DNA of 64,000 bases from Pseudomonas furukawaii (GCF_002355475.1 NZ_AP014862.1:2170001-2234000), one strand, 5' to 3'. Shown: positions 32,139-41,696, counted from the stretch's first letter. The notes: a model not told the origin generated them from the sequence alone. Numbers and translations are program-made.

Positions 32139-32951
32139 GTGCCTGACTACAAAGCCTTCCGAGTAGAGTTGGCAGACAAGATCGCCCATGTGCAGATCAA
32201 CCGCCCTGAAAAGGTCAACGCGATGAACGCGGACTTCTGGAAGGAGATCATCACGATCTTCCAGGAGATCGAAGAGAACGACGAAGTGAGGGCGGTGGTG
32301 CTGTCGGGCGCCGGCAAGCATTTCTCCTCCGGCATCGACCTGATGATGCTGGCATCAGTGGGCGCCCAGCTCGGCCCGGACGCCGGCCGCAACGCCCGCT
32401 CCCTGAGGCGCAAGATTCTCGAACTGCAGGCGGCCTTCAATGCCGTCGACGCCTGTAGCAAGCCCGTTCTGGCGGCCATCCAGGGGTATTGCCTGGGCGG
32501 CGCCATCGACCTGGTCTCCGCCTGCGACATGCGCTACTCCACCCTCGATGCCCAGTTCTCCATCAAGGAGATCGACATCGGCATGGCGGCTGACGTCGGC
32601 ACCCTGCAGCGCCTGCCCCGGATCATCGGCGACGGCATGATGCGGGAGCTGGCCTACACCGGTCGAACCATCGACGGTGCCGAGGCCGAGCGCCTCGGCC
32701 TGGTGAATCGCACCTTTGCCGACCAGGAGTCCCTGCTGGAGGGTGTTTTCGCCATCGCCCGGGAGATCGCCGCCAAGTCCCCCATCGCCGTGCGCGGAAC
32801 CAAGGAAATGATCCGCTACATGCGTGACCACCGCGTGGATGACGGCCTGGAATACATCGCGACCTGGAACGCCGCCATGCTGCAATCCGCCGACCTGCGA
32901 GTGGCCATGACCGCCCACATGAGTAAACAGAAGCCCGAGTTCGCTGACTGA
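32139..32951 (+). CDS. Crotonase family protein, dienoyl-CoA isomerase (ECH1)-like
   Basis: Probably shifts double bonds in dienoyl-CoA during unsaturated fatty acid beta-oxidation. The start is GTG at 32139 (GAGGA eight bases upstream), giving 270 aa; the open frame back to 31989 is spacer. The block LVSACDMRYSTLDAQFSIKE followed by IDIGMAADVGTLQRLPRI closely resembles the active site of delta(3,5)-delta(2,4)-dienoyl-CoA isomerases, whose catalytic acids are the Asp of CDMRY, the Glu of KEID and the Asp of AADVG. A generic enoyl-CoA hydratase label is the alternative. fimL starts 38 nt downstream. Confidence 0.85.
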   Translation: MPDYKAFRVELADKIAHVQINRPEKVNAMNADFWKEIITIFQEIEENDEVRAVVLSGAGKHFSSGIDLMMLASVGAQLGPDAGRNARSLRRKILELQAAFNAVDACSKPVLAAIQGYCLGGAIDLVSACDMRYSTLDAQFSIKEIDIGMAADVGTLQRLPRIIGDGMMRELAYTGRTIDGAEAERLGLVNRTFADQESLLEGVFAIAREIAAKSPIAVRGTKEMIRYMRDHRVDDGLEYIATWNAAMLQSADLRVAMTAHMSKQKPEFAD

Positions 32952-32989
32952 TGCGGTACCGCAGATTCGCGCCGGAGGCGCACTAAGGC

Positions 32990-34669
32990 ATGGTTACCGG
33001 AGTCACTTCGCTGGGACTGGTGCGCGACGAGCTGTTCGCCACCATGGAACAGGCCGAGCAGAGCCTCGAGCAGTTCATCGCCGAACGCCAGAACGGCAGC
33101 CTGTTGCAGCAAGCCGTGGAGGCCATGCACCAGGTACGCGGAACCCTCAAGCTGATCGAGCTGGCCGGTGCCGAAATGCTGGCCCAGGAGCTGCTCGACC
33201 AGGCCACCGATATTCCCACCGGCGCGGGCGAGGAGCGTGATATCCAGCTCTCCGCCCTGAGCAATGCGCTCTATGTCCTGCGTCGCTACCTGGAGAACCT
33301 CGACCTGCATCGCCAGGAGATGCCCGAGCTGCTGCTGCCGGCCATCAACGACCTGCGTCAGGCCGGTGGCCAACCGCCGCTGCCGGAGAGCTTCTTCTTC
33401 AGCGTACGCCTGGATCAGGCGCGCCTGGACGCCACGCCCGTGCGACTGCCGGAGGGCGTCGATCGCGGCGGCCTGGCCCGGCGCTTCCGCCAGGCGTACC
33501 AGCAGGGCCTGCTCGGCTTCCTGCGCGGACAGAAGCCAGCGTCCGCCCTGCGTACCATGGAGCGCGCCCTGGGTGGCCTGGAGAAACTCTTCGCCGACCA
33601 GCCTCGTGGTCGCCTCTGCTGGATCGCCGCCGCCGCCGTGGAAGCCCAGGTCGATGGCCCGCTGCTGGCGCGCAAGTCCCGCAAACAGCTGTTTTCCCGC
33701 CTGGATCGCGAGCTGAAGCTGCTGCTGGCCAATGAGGCCTACGAGGCACCGCGCAGCGTGCTCAAGGAGCTGCTCTACCTCGTGGCCCTGGCCGACAGCC
33801 GTGGCCCTCGCGCCACCGAGCTGCGGGCCCTGTTCGGCATGACCGCGCTGCCCTTCAGCGACCAGTTGCTGGAGGAGGAGTACCAGCGGCTGTCGGGTCC
33901 GGGTCAATCGGTGATGCGTTCGCTGTCCTCGGCCATCTTCGAGGAGCTCAACAGCGTCAAGGACCTCATCGACCTGATCGAGCGGGGAACCGCGCCGGCC
34001 GAGGCCTATGACACGCTGCACGGCCTGCTGGGCAAGCTGGGCAAGACCCTGCTGATGGTCGGCCTCATTTCCCCGGGCAACGCGCTGCAATCCAAACTGG
34101 GCATGGTGGCCGCCTGGGGGATGGGGGCAGCGGTGGAGCAGGGCGACCTGATGAAGCTGGCCGATGCCGTGCTCTATGTGGAAAGCATGGTGGCGGGCCT
34201 CGACAGCGGCGAGCGCCGTGGCGCCCGTGTCGCGGCGACGCCGGGCCAGGAGGCCGAGTCCTTCGCCAACCACCAGCTGGCCGAGGCTCGCATCGTGGTG
34301 CTGGACGAGGCCCAGGCCGGACTGGCCCTGGCCAAGCGCGCCATCACCGCCTACCTGGAGTCCGGCGGCGACAGGCTGCACCTGGCCAATGTCCCGGTCA
34401 GCCTCCAGGCCGTGCGTGGCGGACTCTGGTTCCTCGGCCAGGAGCGCGCCGCCGCCCTTGTGGGCGCCTGTGGCGACTACATCCAGCAGCAGATGCTGGA
34501 TGCGGGCGCCATGCCGTCGGAGCAGATGTTGGAAGTCCTGGCCGATGCACTGACCAGCCTGGAGTACTACCTGGAAGGTGGCGCCGGCATGCGCCGGGGC
34601 TTCCAGGACGGCGTCCTCGACCTGGCGGCCAACAGCGTGCGGGCCCTGGGCCTGCCGGTGGCGGCCTGA
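32990..34669 (+). CDS. fimL: FimL, ChpA-like regulator of type IV pili and cAMP
   Basis: A 559-aa cytoplasmic protein resembling the N-terminal part of the chemotaxis-type kinase ChpA but lacking kinase, CheW and receiver domains. In P. aeruginosa, FimL sits at this same position between the crotonase and nudC and promotes twitching motility and cAMP/Vfr signalling. The N-terminal helical Hpt-like region contains [20 protein letters not shown] (His47), and a second helical bundle lies around residues 320-420. The sequence is entirely helical with no membrane span. Automated names such as ferrous iron transporter B for this family are unsupported here. Confidence 0.85.
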   Translation: MVTGVTSLGLVRDELFATMEQAEQSLEQFIAERQNGSLLQQAVEAMHQVRGTLKLIELAGAEMLAQELLDQATDIPTGAGEERDIQLSALSNALYVLRRYLENLDLHRQEMPELLLPAINDLRQAGGQPPLPESFFFSVRLDQARLDATPVRLPEGVDRGGLARRFRQAYQQGLLGFLRGQKPASALRTMERALGGLEKLFADQPRGRLCWIAAAAVEAQVDGPLLARKSRKQLFSRLDRELKLLLANEAYEAPRSVLKELLYLVALADSRGPRATELRALFGMTALPFSDQLLEEEYQRLSGPGQSVMRSLSSAIFEELNSVKDLIDLIERGTAPAEAYDTLHGLLGKLGKTLLMVGLISPGNALQSKLGMVAAWGMGAAVEQGDLMKLADAVLYVESMVAGLDSGERRGARVAATPGQEAESFANHQLAEARIVVLDEAQAGLALAKRAITAYLESGGDRLHLANVPVSLQAVRGGLWFLGQERAAALVGACGDYIQQQMLDAGAMPSEQMLEVLADALTSLEYYLEGGAGMRRGFQDGVLDLAANSVRALGLPVAA

Positions 34670-34670
34670 G

Positions 34671-35504
34671 ATGGTCAGTTCACGTTGGCAATCAGGCCTG
34701 CTGGATACGCGGCAGGCCGGCGGCTGGGTGGTGGTCCATTGCCGCCAGCAGTTCCTCACGGACAGCAATGGCGTGCTCTTTCCCCGCGAATGGCTCAAGC
34801 GCCAGGAGCTGCCGGTCCTGGCCGAACATGGCATCGGCCACTTCGACGGCGATGCCGTCTACCTGCTCGAGCTGGCCCAGCCGGCCGAGCTGCCCGGCTG
34901 CTACTGGCAGGGCCTGCGCCAGGTGATGTTGCAGGGGGACGCCGATCTCTTCCGCATGCTGGGTTACGCCAGCCAGATCGGCACCTGGGCGGACCAGCAT
35001 CGCTTCTGTGGCAGTTGTGGCCAGCCGATGGAGGCGATCCCCGGGGAGCGCGCCATGGGCTGCCCGAGCTGCCAGGTTCACCATTACCCCCGCCTCTCGC
35101 CCAGCATGATCGTGCTGGTCACCCGGGGTGACGAGTTGCTGCTGGCGCGTTCGCCGCGCTTCGTCACGGGCGTCTACAGCACCCTGGCCGGGTTCGTCGA
35201 GCCGGGTGAGTCGGTGGAAGCCTGTGTCGCCCGTGAAGTGCGGGAGGAGGTGGGCGTGGAGATCGGCCGGATCCAGTACATCGCCAGCCAGAACTGGCCT
35301 TTCCCGCATTCCCTGATGCTGGGCTTCCATGCCGAGTACCGGAGCGGCGAGATCGTGCCCCAGCCGGGGGAGATCGAGGATGCGCGCTGGTTTCCCCTGG
35401 ATGCGCTACCGCCGCTGCCGGCGCCGCGCTCCATCGCGCGCTACCTCATCGACCTCCATGTCGCGCGCAAGCTCGGTCTAGCCGAGCCAGTGCTGCCAGA
35501 CTAG
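34671..35504 (+). CDS. nudC: NADH pyrophosphatase (NAD-cap hydrolase)
   Basis: A Nudix enzyme that cleaves NADH and removes NAD caps from RNA. The start at 34671, two nucleotides after the fimL stop, gives 277 aa. The zinc ribbon is C113, C116, C131, C134. The Nudix box [20 protein letters not shown] follows, and then the family-specific [11 protein letters not shown] motif. The 3' end overlaps the convergent TSUP gene by 27 nt. Probable operon with fimL. Confidence 0.95.
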   Translation: MVSSRWQSGLLDTRQAGGWVVVHCRQQFLTDSNGVLFPREWLKRQELPVLAEHGIGHFDGDAVYLLELAQPAELPGCYWQGLRQVMLQGDADLFRMLGYASQIGTWADQHRFCGSCGQPMEAIPGERAMGCPSCQVHHYPRLSPSMIVLVTRGDELLLARSPRFVTGVYSTLAGFVEPGESVEACVAREVREEVGVEIGRIQYIASQNWPFPHSLMLGFHAEYRSGEIVPQPGEIEDARWFPLDALPPLPAPRSIARYLIDLHVARKLGLAEPVLPD

Positions 35505-36257
35505 GCGCGCGGTCAGCGCCAGTACCACGAGGATGAACACCGGGCGGATGAACTTGGCGCCGCCCTGGATGGCGGTGCGTGCGCCGAAGAAGGCCCCGGC
35601 CATCAGTGCCAGGCCCATGGCGATTCCCAGGGCCCAGGCCACTTGCCCCGCCGCGATGAACACCGCCAGCGCCATGGCGTTGCTGACGAAGTTCATGCTG
35701 CGCGCCACGCCGCTGGCGCGGACCAGGTCCAGTGGATAGAGCAGCAGGCTGCTGACGGTCCAGAAGGCGCCGGTGCCCGGTCCGGCGACGCCGTCGTAGA
35801 AGCCCAGTCCCAGGCCCTGGGGCCACTGCCGCCGCCGGGCGATGGGGGCGTGCTCGTCGTGGGCCACATCCGGCGTCTTGCCGAACAGCAGGTACAGGCC
35901 GCAGCCGAACACCACCACCGGTAGCATCTGGTTGAGCCAGGCCGCGGGTAGCCAGTGGGCGATCACCGCGCCCAGGGCGGCGCCGATGGCCGTGGCCAGC
36001 AGGGCGTTGCGCCATTTGCGTGGGTCGAACAGCTTGCGCCGATAGAAGGTGAAGGCGGCGGTGGCGGAACCGAAGGTGGCGCAGAGCTTGTTGGTGCCCA
36101 GCACCAGATGCGGCGGCAGGCCGGCGGTGAGCAGGGCGGGAATGGTCAGCAGACCTCCACCGCCCGCGATGGCGTCGATGAAACCGGCAAGGAAGGCGAC
36201 GGCGGCGAGAATGGCCAGGGTGGCGGGATCGACCGCCAGCTCGAAGGGGATGGGCAT
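35478..36257 (-). CDS. TSUP family sulfite exporter/anion permease (YfcA-like)
   Basis: A 259-aa inner-membrane protein of the TauE/SafE (TSUP) family, thought to export sulfite or other small anions. About eight spans are visible. The N-terminal repeat motif [19 protein letters not shown] and [21 protein letters not shown] are diagnostic of YfcA-like members, as is [13 protein letters not shown] in the second repeat. Its last 27 nt overlap the end of nudC on the opposite strand. Substrate is not assignable from the sequence. Confidence 0.88.
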   Translation of the reverse strand: MPIPFELAVDPATLAILAAVAFLAGFIDAIAGGGGLLTIPALLTAGLPPHLVLGTNKLCATFGSATAAFTFYRRKLFDPRKWRNALLATAIGAALGAVIAHWLPAAWLNQMLPVVVFGCGLYLLFGKTPDVAHDEHAPIARRRQWPQGLGLGFYDGVAGPGTGAFWTVSSLLLYPLDLVRASGVARSMNFVSNAMALAVFIAAGQVAWALGIAMGLALMAGAFFGARTAIQGGAKFIRPVFILVVLALTARLVWQHWLG

Positions 36258-36357
36258 GGAAAACGAGGTCCGTGTCTACAACTGCCGCGTGTCGTATGGC
36301 TGCGGCGGGGGGAGTTGCGCATAATGCCGCCATTTTCATGCATAAGGAATGGGCTCC

Positions 36358-37008
36358 ATGCAGTATGACGGGCTGGCCTGGGCGGCCGCGCTGCTGGCAT
36401 TGCTGGCGGCGGCGGTCGCCGCGCGGATTCTCTTCGGTCGTGGCTGGTTCCTGGGCTGGCTGAGGGGGACATGCGGGTTGCTCTTCCTGGCAGTCGCGGC
36501 GCTGGTGGCACTGGTGGCGAAGGATCTGTGGAGCTACGACCAACTGCCGGTCGACAAGCCCCTTGTCACCCTCGAGTTCAAGGCCTTGGCCTCCCAGCGC
36601 TATCAGGTGACCCTGCTGGAAGGCGCGCGTGCGCGGGAGGTGCTGCTGGACGGCGATCTCTGGCAACTGGACGCACGCCTGTTCCGCTGGAAAGGCCTGG
36701 GTGCATTGCTGGGGCTGGAGCCGGGTTACCGCCTGGAGCGGTTGTCGGGACGCTTCCTGGCCATCGAGCAGCAGGCCCTGGCGCAGCATCCCCGTGCGCA
36801 GCTCGCCAGCAGCCCCTATGGCGTCGACTTCTGGCGCTGGCTGCGGCTGAGCCAGCGGGACTTCTTCCTCTTCGCCCCCGAGGCGCAGCGGGTGACCTAC
36901 CTGCCCATGGCCGATGGCGCGGTGTTCACCGTCAGCCTTTCGCCCACCGGCCTGATGGCCGACCCCTTGAATCAGGTGGCCAAGGACGCGCTCAGGAATT
37001 GGCGCTGA
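36358..37008 (+). CDS. Uncharacterised membrane protein with two N-terminal spans
   Basis: A 216-aa protein, conserved at this position in Pseudomonas as far as I recall, with no assigned function. The start at 36358 (MQYDGLAWAAALL) has AAGGA nine bases upstream; the ATG at 36349 is too close to it. Two hydrophobic segments (about residues 7-27 and 38-58) precede a soluble domain of about 155 residues rich in Leu and Arg, with no recognised motif. Cation/multidrug efflux pump labels seen on such proteins do not fit: it is far too small and has no RND or MFS features. Confidence 0.75.
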   Translation: MQYDGLAWAAALLALLAAAVAARILFGRGWFLGWLRGTCGLLFLAVAALVALVAKDLWSYDQLPVDKPLVTLEFKALASQRYQVTLLEGARAREVLLDGDLWQLDARLFRWKGLGALLGLEPGYRLERLSGRFLAIEQQALAQHPRAQLASSPYGVDFWRWLRLSQRDFFLFAPEAQRVTYLPMADGAVFTVSLSPTGLMADPLNQVAKDALRNWR

Positions 37009-37017
37009 GGCGTTGCC

Positions 37018-37200
37018 TGTAGGAGCCGGCTTGCCGGCGAATCTTGCGTACCGCTTCGCGAGCGAGCTCGCTCCTACAGGGGGCGGCAGGTCCGCAGGAG
37101 CCGGCTTGCCGGCGAATGGTGCAGATGGGTTCGCGAGCAAGCTCGCTCCTACGGCGGGGCCTGATTTCGTAGGAGCCGGCTTGCCGGCGAATGGTGCGGA
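37018..37200. repeat. REP-type repeat cluster (about two and a half BIME units)
   Basis: Three copies of AGGAGCCGGCTTGCCGGCGAA (in pieces at 37021, 37097 and 37171) alternate with two inverted partner units TTCGCGAGC(G/A)AGCTCGCTCCTAC at 37055-37078 and 37129-37152. This is the typical Pseudomonas repetitive extragenic palindrome arrangement, located between convergent genes. I see no associated transposase in the window. Confidence 0.85.
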
Positions 37201-37230
37201 TGCGCGGGTTTCCCCATCGAGGTCGCATCG

Positions 37231-37260
37231 GCAAAAAAGAAAGGGAGCCCGAAGGCTCCC
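37231..37260 (-). terminator. Intrinsic terminator of the SDR gene
   Basis: Read on the minus strand: GGGAGCC-TTCG-GGCTCCC followed by TTTCTTTTTT. The stable UUCG tetraloop and long T-tract sit 21 nt past the SDR stop. Confidence 0.88.
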
Positions 37261-37281
37261 TCCTCGTATGCCCGGGGCGTC

Positions 37282-38049
37282 TCAGCAGAGGAAGCCGCCG
37301 TCCACGTTCAGCGATACGCCGGTGGTGTAGCTCGAGGCCTCGCTGGCGAGGTAGAGCACCGCTCCGGCCATTTCGCTCGGATCCGCCACGCGCTTGAGCG
37401 GAATGCGCTGCAGGGCGACCTTGAGGATGGCGTCGTTCTGGGTCAGGGCCGAGGCGAACTTGGTATCGGTCAGGCCCGGCAGCAGGGCGTTGCAGCGGAT
37501 GCCGAACTGCGCGCACTCCTTGGCGAAGACCTTGGTCATGCTGATCACGGCGGCCTTGGTCACCGAGTAGATGCCCTGGAACTCGCCCGGGGAGACGCCG
37601 TTGATGGACGCGACGTTGATGATGCTGCCGCCGCCGTTCTGCTTCATCAGCTTGCCGCCTTCGATGGACATGAAGTAGTAGCCGCGGATGTTCACGTCGA
37701 CGGTCTTCTGGAAGGCCGACAGGTCGGTGTCCAGTACGTTGCAGAACTGCGGGTTGGTGGCGGCGTTGTTCACCAGGATATCCAGGCGACCGAACTGCTC
37801 GCGGATCTGGGCGAAGACGTTCTGGATCTGCTCCATCTCGCCAATGTGGCAGGCGATGGCGGTGGCCTTGCCGCCCTCCGCGACGATGGCGTCGGCCACG
37901 GCCTGGCAGCCGTCGATCTTGCGGCTGGAGACGATCACGTGTGCGCCTTGCTGGGCCAGAAGCTTGGCGATGGCTTCGCCGATGCCGCGGCTGGCGCCGG
38001 AAACGAAGGCGATCTTGCCGTCGAGGTCGAACAGGTTGGTCTTGGACAT
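37282..38049 (-). CDS. SDR family oxidoreductase
   Basis: A 255-aa short-chain dehydrogenase/reductase. The cofactor motif is SGASRGIGEAIA (TGxxxGxG type), followed by the NNAA motif, the catalytic Ser in INVASINGVS, YSVTKAAV (Tyr-x3-Lys), and PGLTDTKFA. The C-terminus ends LNVDGGFLC. It lies 25 nt downstream of the APH-like gene, so they probably form an operon. The substrate is not evident; the neighbours (SCP2 and an acyl-CoA-linked phosphotransferase type) hint at lipid or acyl-CoA metabolism. Confidence 0.9.
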   Translation of the reverse strand: MSKTNLFDLDGKIAFVSGASRGIGEAIAKLLAQQGAHVIVSSRKIDGCQAVADAIVAEGGKATAIACHIGEMEQIQNVFAQIREQFGRLDILVNNAATNPQFCNVLDTDLSAFQKTVDVNIRGYYFMSIEGGKLMKQNGGGSIINVASINGVSPGEFQGIYSVTKAAVISMTKVFAKECAQFGIRCNALLPGLTDTKFASALTQNDAILKVALQRIPLKRVADPSEMAGAVLYLASEASSYTTGVSLNVDGGFLC

Positions 38050-38074
38050 GGGGTTCCCCTTGTTGTGATCCGGT

Positions 38075-39145
38075 TTACAGCCGTGATTGGTTGATGACCT
38101 GCAGGCTCATTTGCTCCAGCAGCTTGTTCATCTGGATGAATTGGGCGAAGCGCTTGTCCTGGGTCTGTCCGTGGTAATAGCGGTAGTAGATCTGCTGGAC
38201 GATGCCGGCCAGGCGGAACAGCCCGTAGGTGTAGTAGAAATCCAGGTTCTCGATGGGCGGCAGGCCGGCGCGCTCGGCATAGTAGTCGGCGAACTCGCGG
38301 CGGGTGAGCATGCCCGGCAGGTGGCTGGGCTGGCGGCGCATCAGTTGCACCGGGGCCGGATCCTTGGCTTCGATCCAGTAGGCCAGGGTGTTGCCCAGGT
38401 CCATCAGCGGGTCGCCGATGGTGGTCAGTTCCCAGTCCAGCACGCCGATGATCTTCAGCGGATCGTTCGGGTCGAGGATGACGTTGTCGAAGCGGTAGTC
38501 GTTGTGGACGATGCCGGGCTTGTGATGGTCGGCGGGCATCTTGTCCTTGAGCCAGGCCTTGACCGGCTCCCAGGTGGGGGCGTCCGGGGTCATGGCCTTC
38601 TCGTAGCGGTCGCTCCAGCCCCCGATCTGGCGCTGCACGTAGCCCTCCGGCTTACCCAGGTCGCCCAGGCCGCAGGCCTCGTAGTCGACGTTGTGCAGCT
38701 CGACGAGCTTGTCGATGAAGCTCCTGCACAGCTTGCGAGTACTGGCTTCGTCGAGATTCAGCTCGGCCGGGACATCGGCCCGCAGGATCACGCCCTTGAC
38801 CCGCTCCATGACGTAGAACTCGGCGCCGATCACCGACTCGTCGGTGCAGTGCACGTAGGCCTTCGGGCAGTAGGGGAAGCCGGCGTTGAGCTGGTTGAGG
38901 ATGCGGAACTCGCGACCCATGTCGTGGGCCGACTTGGCCTTCTTCCCGAATGGCGGACGACGCAGGACGAACTCCTTCTCGGGGTATTCCAGGAGATAGG
39001 TCAGGTTCGAGGCGCCTCCGGGGAACTGGCTGATGCGTGGCGTGCCGGACAGGCCGGGAATGTGCGCCTTGAGGTACGGGTCGATGGCCGCGGCGTCGAG
39101 CTCTTCGCCTTCGCGGATGCGGGTGGACTGATCAGTAAGCGACAT
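38075..39145 (-). CDS. APH/ACAD10-like phosphotransferase family protein
   Basis: A 356-aa protein-kinase-like-fold phosphotransferase. The catalytic loop is GIVHNDYRFDNVILD and the metal-binding block is VLDWELTTIGDPLMDLG, the pattern of the aminoglycoside-phosphotransferase-like family that includes the N-terminal domain of ACAD10/11 proteins. Those proteins act on 4-hydroxy acyl-CoAs, so a role in hydroxy-fatty-acid breakdown is possible, by inference. There is no reason to predict antibiotic resistance. It is co-directional with the downstream SDR gene. Confidence 0.85.
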   Translation of the reverse strand: MSLTDQSTRIREGEELDAAAIDPYLKAHIPGLSGTPRISQFPGGASNLTYLLEYPEKEFVLRRPPFGKKAKSAHDMGREFRILNQLNAGFPYCPKAYVHCTDESVIGAEFYVMERVKGVILRADVPAELNLDEASTRKLCRSFIDKLVELHNVDYEACGLGDLGKPEGYVQRQIGGWSDRYEKAMTPDAPTWEPVKAWLKDKMPADHHKPGIVHNDYRFDNVILDPNDPLKIIGVLDWELTTIGDPLMDLGNTLAYWIEAKDPAPVQLMRRQPSHLPGMLTRREFADYYAERAGLPPIENLDFYYTYGLFRLAGIVQQIYYRYYHGQTQDKRFAQFIQMNKLLEQMSLQVINQSRL

Positions 39146-39293
39146 GCTTATCCCTTCTACTTATGATGAGGGCCCGAGATTATTCGCTAATCTAATGCCG
39201 CCCCGGAGGCGTCACAAGCGCTGCGAGCCGTTATAGACAAAGGTGTTGCAGCACAATCAGGCTGCCTGATTCGCGCAGGCCAAAGGCTTCGGG

Positions 39294-39325
39294 CGAAAAA
39301 AAACCGGAGCCCTGGGACTCCGGTT
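39294..39325 (-). terminator. Terminator of the SCP2 gene
   Basis: On the minus strand ACCGGAG, an 8- to 9-nt loop, CTCCGGT and a run of eight Ts. It lies 28 nt past the SCP2 stop. Confidence 0.85.
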
Positions 39326-39352
39326 CTCTCTGCTCCTGGTCGGCTCGGAGGC

Positions 39353-39667
39353 TCAGACCGGGAAGAGTTCGCCGAGCTTCATGGCGAGCATCATGTCGCC
39401 TTCGGCGCGCAGCTTGCCGGCCATGAAGGCCTGCATGCCGTCGGTTTCGCCGGTCATGATGCCCACCAGGGTGGCGCTGTCCATGATCAGGGTAACGTTC
39501 GGGTTCTCGGCGTCTCCCTGCTGCACGTCGCAGGTGCCGTCCTTCACGACCAGGTAGTGGTTGTCGCCATCTTCGATGTTGAACTGGAACACCAGGTCCA
39601 GGCCGGCGGCGGCACCGGCGTTGAACTTGGACTGCATGGTTTTGACGATGTCAGCAACGTTGGTCAT
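39353..39667 (-). CDS. SCP2 sterol-binding domain protein
   Basis: A single-domain 104-aa SCP2 protein, expected to bind fatty acids or acyl-CoA in a hydrophobic tunnel. Recognisable segments are GLDLVFQFNIEDGDNHYLVV and the C-terminal MTGETDGMQAFMAGKLRAEG, followed by DMMLAMKLGELF, the canonical C-terminal half of the fold. It is flanked by the APH-like/SDR pair and a histidine phosphatase, all on the minus strand, and has its own strong terminator. Confidence 0.9.
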   Translation of the reverse strand: MTNVADIVKTMQSKFNAGAAAGLDLVFQFNIEDGDNHYLVVKDGTCDVQQGDAENPNVTLIMDSATLVGIMTGETDGMQAFMAGKLRAEGDMMLAMKLGELFPV

Positions 39668-39724
39668 GGTGTTTTCCTTTTTCTAGGGTTTTTTCGGCGG
39701 CCGTCCGGCCGCAATGGGCCGGGC

Positions 39725-40435
39725 TCACCGGTAGGTGATGAGCTCCGGCGCCCTCAACAGTTCCAGATGCACATGACTGTTGAAGGAAGCCAGGGTCACC
39801 TCGTTGCCGCGGAACTTCAGGCGGTTGAGCGAGGTGTTGACGATCTGCCAGTTGAGGCCGAAGGCGCTGTCGGCCGGAATGCCGGTCACCAGGTGGAGCA
39901 GGGCGGTGATGGTGCCGCCCGAGGTGAACACGGCGATGTTGTCCTTGCGGTCGGCCTCCGCCAGTACGCGCTCCAGCCCGCCTCGGACCTGCTCGACGAA
40001 GCCCTTCCAGCTCTGCAGGCCGGGCTTGTCGTGAGTGCCGGCGACCCAGCGCAGCACCAGGGTGGAGAACAGTCGCTGGAACTCCGCGCGGTTCTGTGCG
40101 GGATTGCGCAGCACCTCCAGGGCTTCGGGTTCTTCCGGGAGCAGGTCGGGCAGCAGGGCGCGGATCACCGCGTCGGCGTCGAATTCGTTGAAGGCCGGGT
40201 CGACCAGGATGGCGGGGGCACCGATGCCGGCGGCGTCGAACTGTGCCAGCGCCGCCTGGGCGGTGTGCTGCTGGCGGCGCAGGTTGCCGCTGTAGCAACG
40301 ATCCAGGCGCAGGCCAAGCTGCGCGAGGTGTCCACCGAGGACCTCCGCCTGGCGGACGCCGACGGGCGAGAGCACATCGTAGTCGTCGGCGCCGAAGGAC
40401 GCCTGGCCATGTCGAATCAGGTAGATGCTGCCCAC
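39725..40435 (-). CDS. Histidine phosphatase family protein
   Basis: A 236-aa branch 1 histidine phosphatase (phosphoglycerate mutase-like fold). The catalytic RHG is at residues 8-10 (YLIRHGQASFG), the partner arginine at SGNLRRQQHTA, and the second histidine is expected in the segment VFTSGGTITALLHL, where it is less obvious than in typical members. Its substrate is unknown. It starts the SCP2-proximal transcription unit and is divergent from sohB. Confidence 0.85.
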   Translation of the reverse strand: MGSIYLIRHGQASFGADDYDVLSPVGVRQAEVLGGHLAQLGLRLDRCYSGNLRRQQHTAQAALAQFDAAGIGAPAILVDPAFNEFDADAVIRALLPDLLPEEPEALEVLRNPAQNRAEFQRLFSTLVLRWVAGTHDKPGLQSWKGFVEQVRGGLERVLAEADRKDNIAVFTSGGTITALLHLVTGIPADSAFGLNWQIVNTSLNRLKFRGNEVTLASFNSHVHLELLRAPELITYR

Positions 40436-40646
40436 GTGCTGGCGTCCCGCGAGATTGAAAGTCTGGCGGAGGTTAGGGGGAAGGCCGGGGAGCTGTCAAC
40501 GAAAAAACATACGCTTGTTTGAATGCATTCCCAGTGTTTATGCAGAGGTTTCCGCGCGCTGGCGGGTGTCCGGTGGCGCCGTTATGCTTTCGGCTCTTTG
40601 CGCCGCCTCCAGGCGAGCGCCCATTGCACTGATGAGGGGGATTTCA

Positions 40647-41672
40647 GTGGATTTCTTCGCCGAGTACGCAGGCTTCCTGGCCCGGGTCGTGACCCTGGTC
40701 GTCGCCATCCTGGTGGTCCTGGTGGCCATCGCGGCGCTACGCGGGCGCAACCGCCGTATCGGCGGCGGGCACCTGGACGTACGCAAGCTCAATGACTTCT
40801 ACAAGGACCTGCGGGAGCGGCTGGAGCATTCGGTGCTGGACAAGGCGCACCTCAAGGCCGCGCGCAAGGCGGAAGCCAAGGCGGCCAAGCTGGCGAAGAA
40901 GTCCGGCGAGTCGAAGCCCCGGGTCTTCGTGCTGGACTTCAACGGCGACATCAAGGCATCGGCCACCGACCACCTGCGTCATGAAGTCACCGCGCTGCTG
41001 ACGCTGGCCAGTGACAAGGACGAGGTGGTGGTGCGACTCGAGAGTGGCGGCGGCATGGTGCACAGCTACGGCCTGGCGTCGTCCCAGCTGGCGCGCATCC
41101 GCGATGCCGGCGTGCCGCTGACGGTCTGCGTGGACAAGGTGGCGGCCAGCGGCGGCTACATGATGGCCTGCATCGGACAGAAGATTCTCGCCGCGCCGTT
41201 CTCCATCATCGGCTCCATCGGCGTGGTGGCCCAGTTGCCCAACGTCCATCGCCTGCTGAAGAAGCACGACATCGACTTCGAGGTACTCACCGCTGGCGAA
41301 TACAAGCGCACCCTCACGGTGTTCGGCGAGAACACCGAGAAGGGCCGGCAGAAATTCCAGGAAGACCTGGAAACCACCCACGAGCTGTTCAAGGGTTTCG
41401 TCGGTCGCTACCGCCCTGAACTGGACATGGCGGAGATCGCCACGGGTGAGGTCTGGCTGGGCATGGCGGCGCTGGAGAAAAAGCTGGTGGACGAGTTGCG
41501 CACCAGCGACGAGTACCTGGCCGAGCGGGCGAAGGAGGCGGAGCTGTTCCACCTTCACTACAGCGCCCGCAAGAGCCTGCAGGAACGCGTCGGGCTGGCC
41601 GCGGCGGTGGCCATCGACCGGGTGTTGCTGAACTGGTGGAGCCGACTCACGCAGCAACGCTTCTGGCAGTAG
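40647..41672 (+). CDS. sohB: S49 family protease SohB
   Basis: An inner-membrane peptidase related to signal peptide peptidase SppA. The start is GTG at 40647 with GAGGGGG upstream; the longer frame from 40425 begins inside the divergent gene and is not family-like. The protein is 341 aa: one N-terminal membrane span (residues 10-31), the SohB-type N-terminal domain (residues 40-90), then the S49 domain with nucleophile Ser168 in KVAASGGYMM and general-base Lys220 in AGEYKRTL. Confidence 0.94.
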   Translation: MDFFAEYAGFLARVVTLVVAILVVLVAIAALRGRNRRIGGGHLDVRKLNDFYKDLRERLEHSVLDKAHLKAARKAEAKAAKLAKKSGESKPRVFVLDFNGDIKASATDHLRHEVTALLTLASDKDEVVVRLESGGGMVHSYGLASSQLARIRDAGVPLTVCVDKVAASGGYMMACIGQKILAAPFSIIGSIGVVAQLPNVHRLLKKHDIDFEVLTAGEYKRTLTVFGENTEKGRQKFQEDLETTHELFKGFVGRYRPELDMAEIATGEVWLGMAALEKKLVDELRTSDEYLAERAKEAELFHLHYSARKSLQERVGLAAAVAIDRVLLNWWSRLTQQRFWQ

Positions 41673-41696
41673 CGCGTGATTCGCCCCGGGCTGGCC

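Noticed and set aside
38075..39145. Aminoglycoside resistance from the APH-like fold
   Set aside because: The protein belongs to the ACAD10-like branch beside lipid genes; the kinase-like motif alone does not indicate drug resistance.
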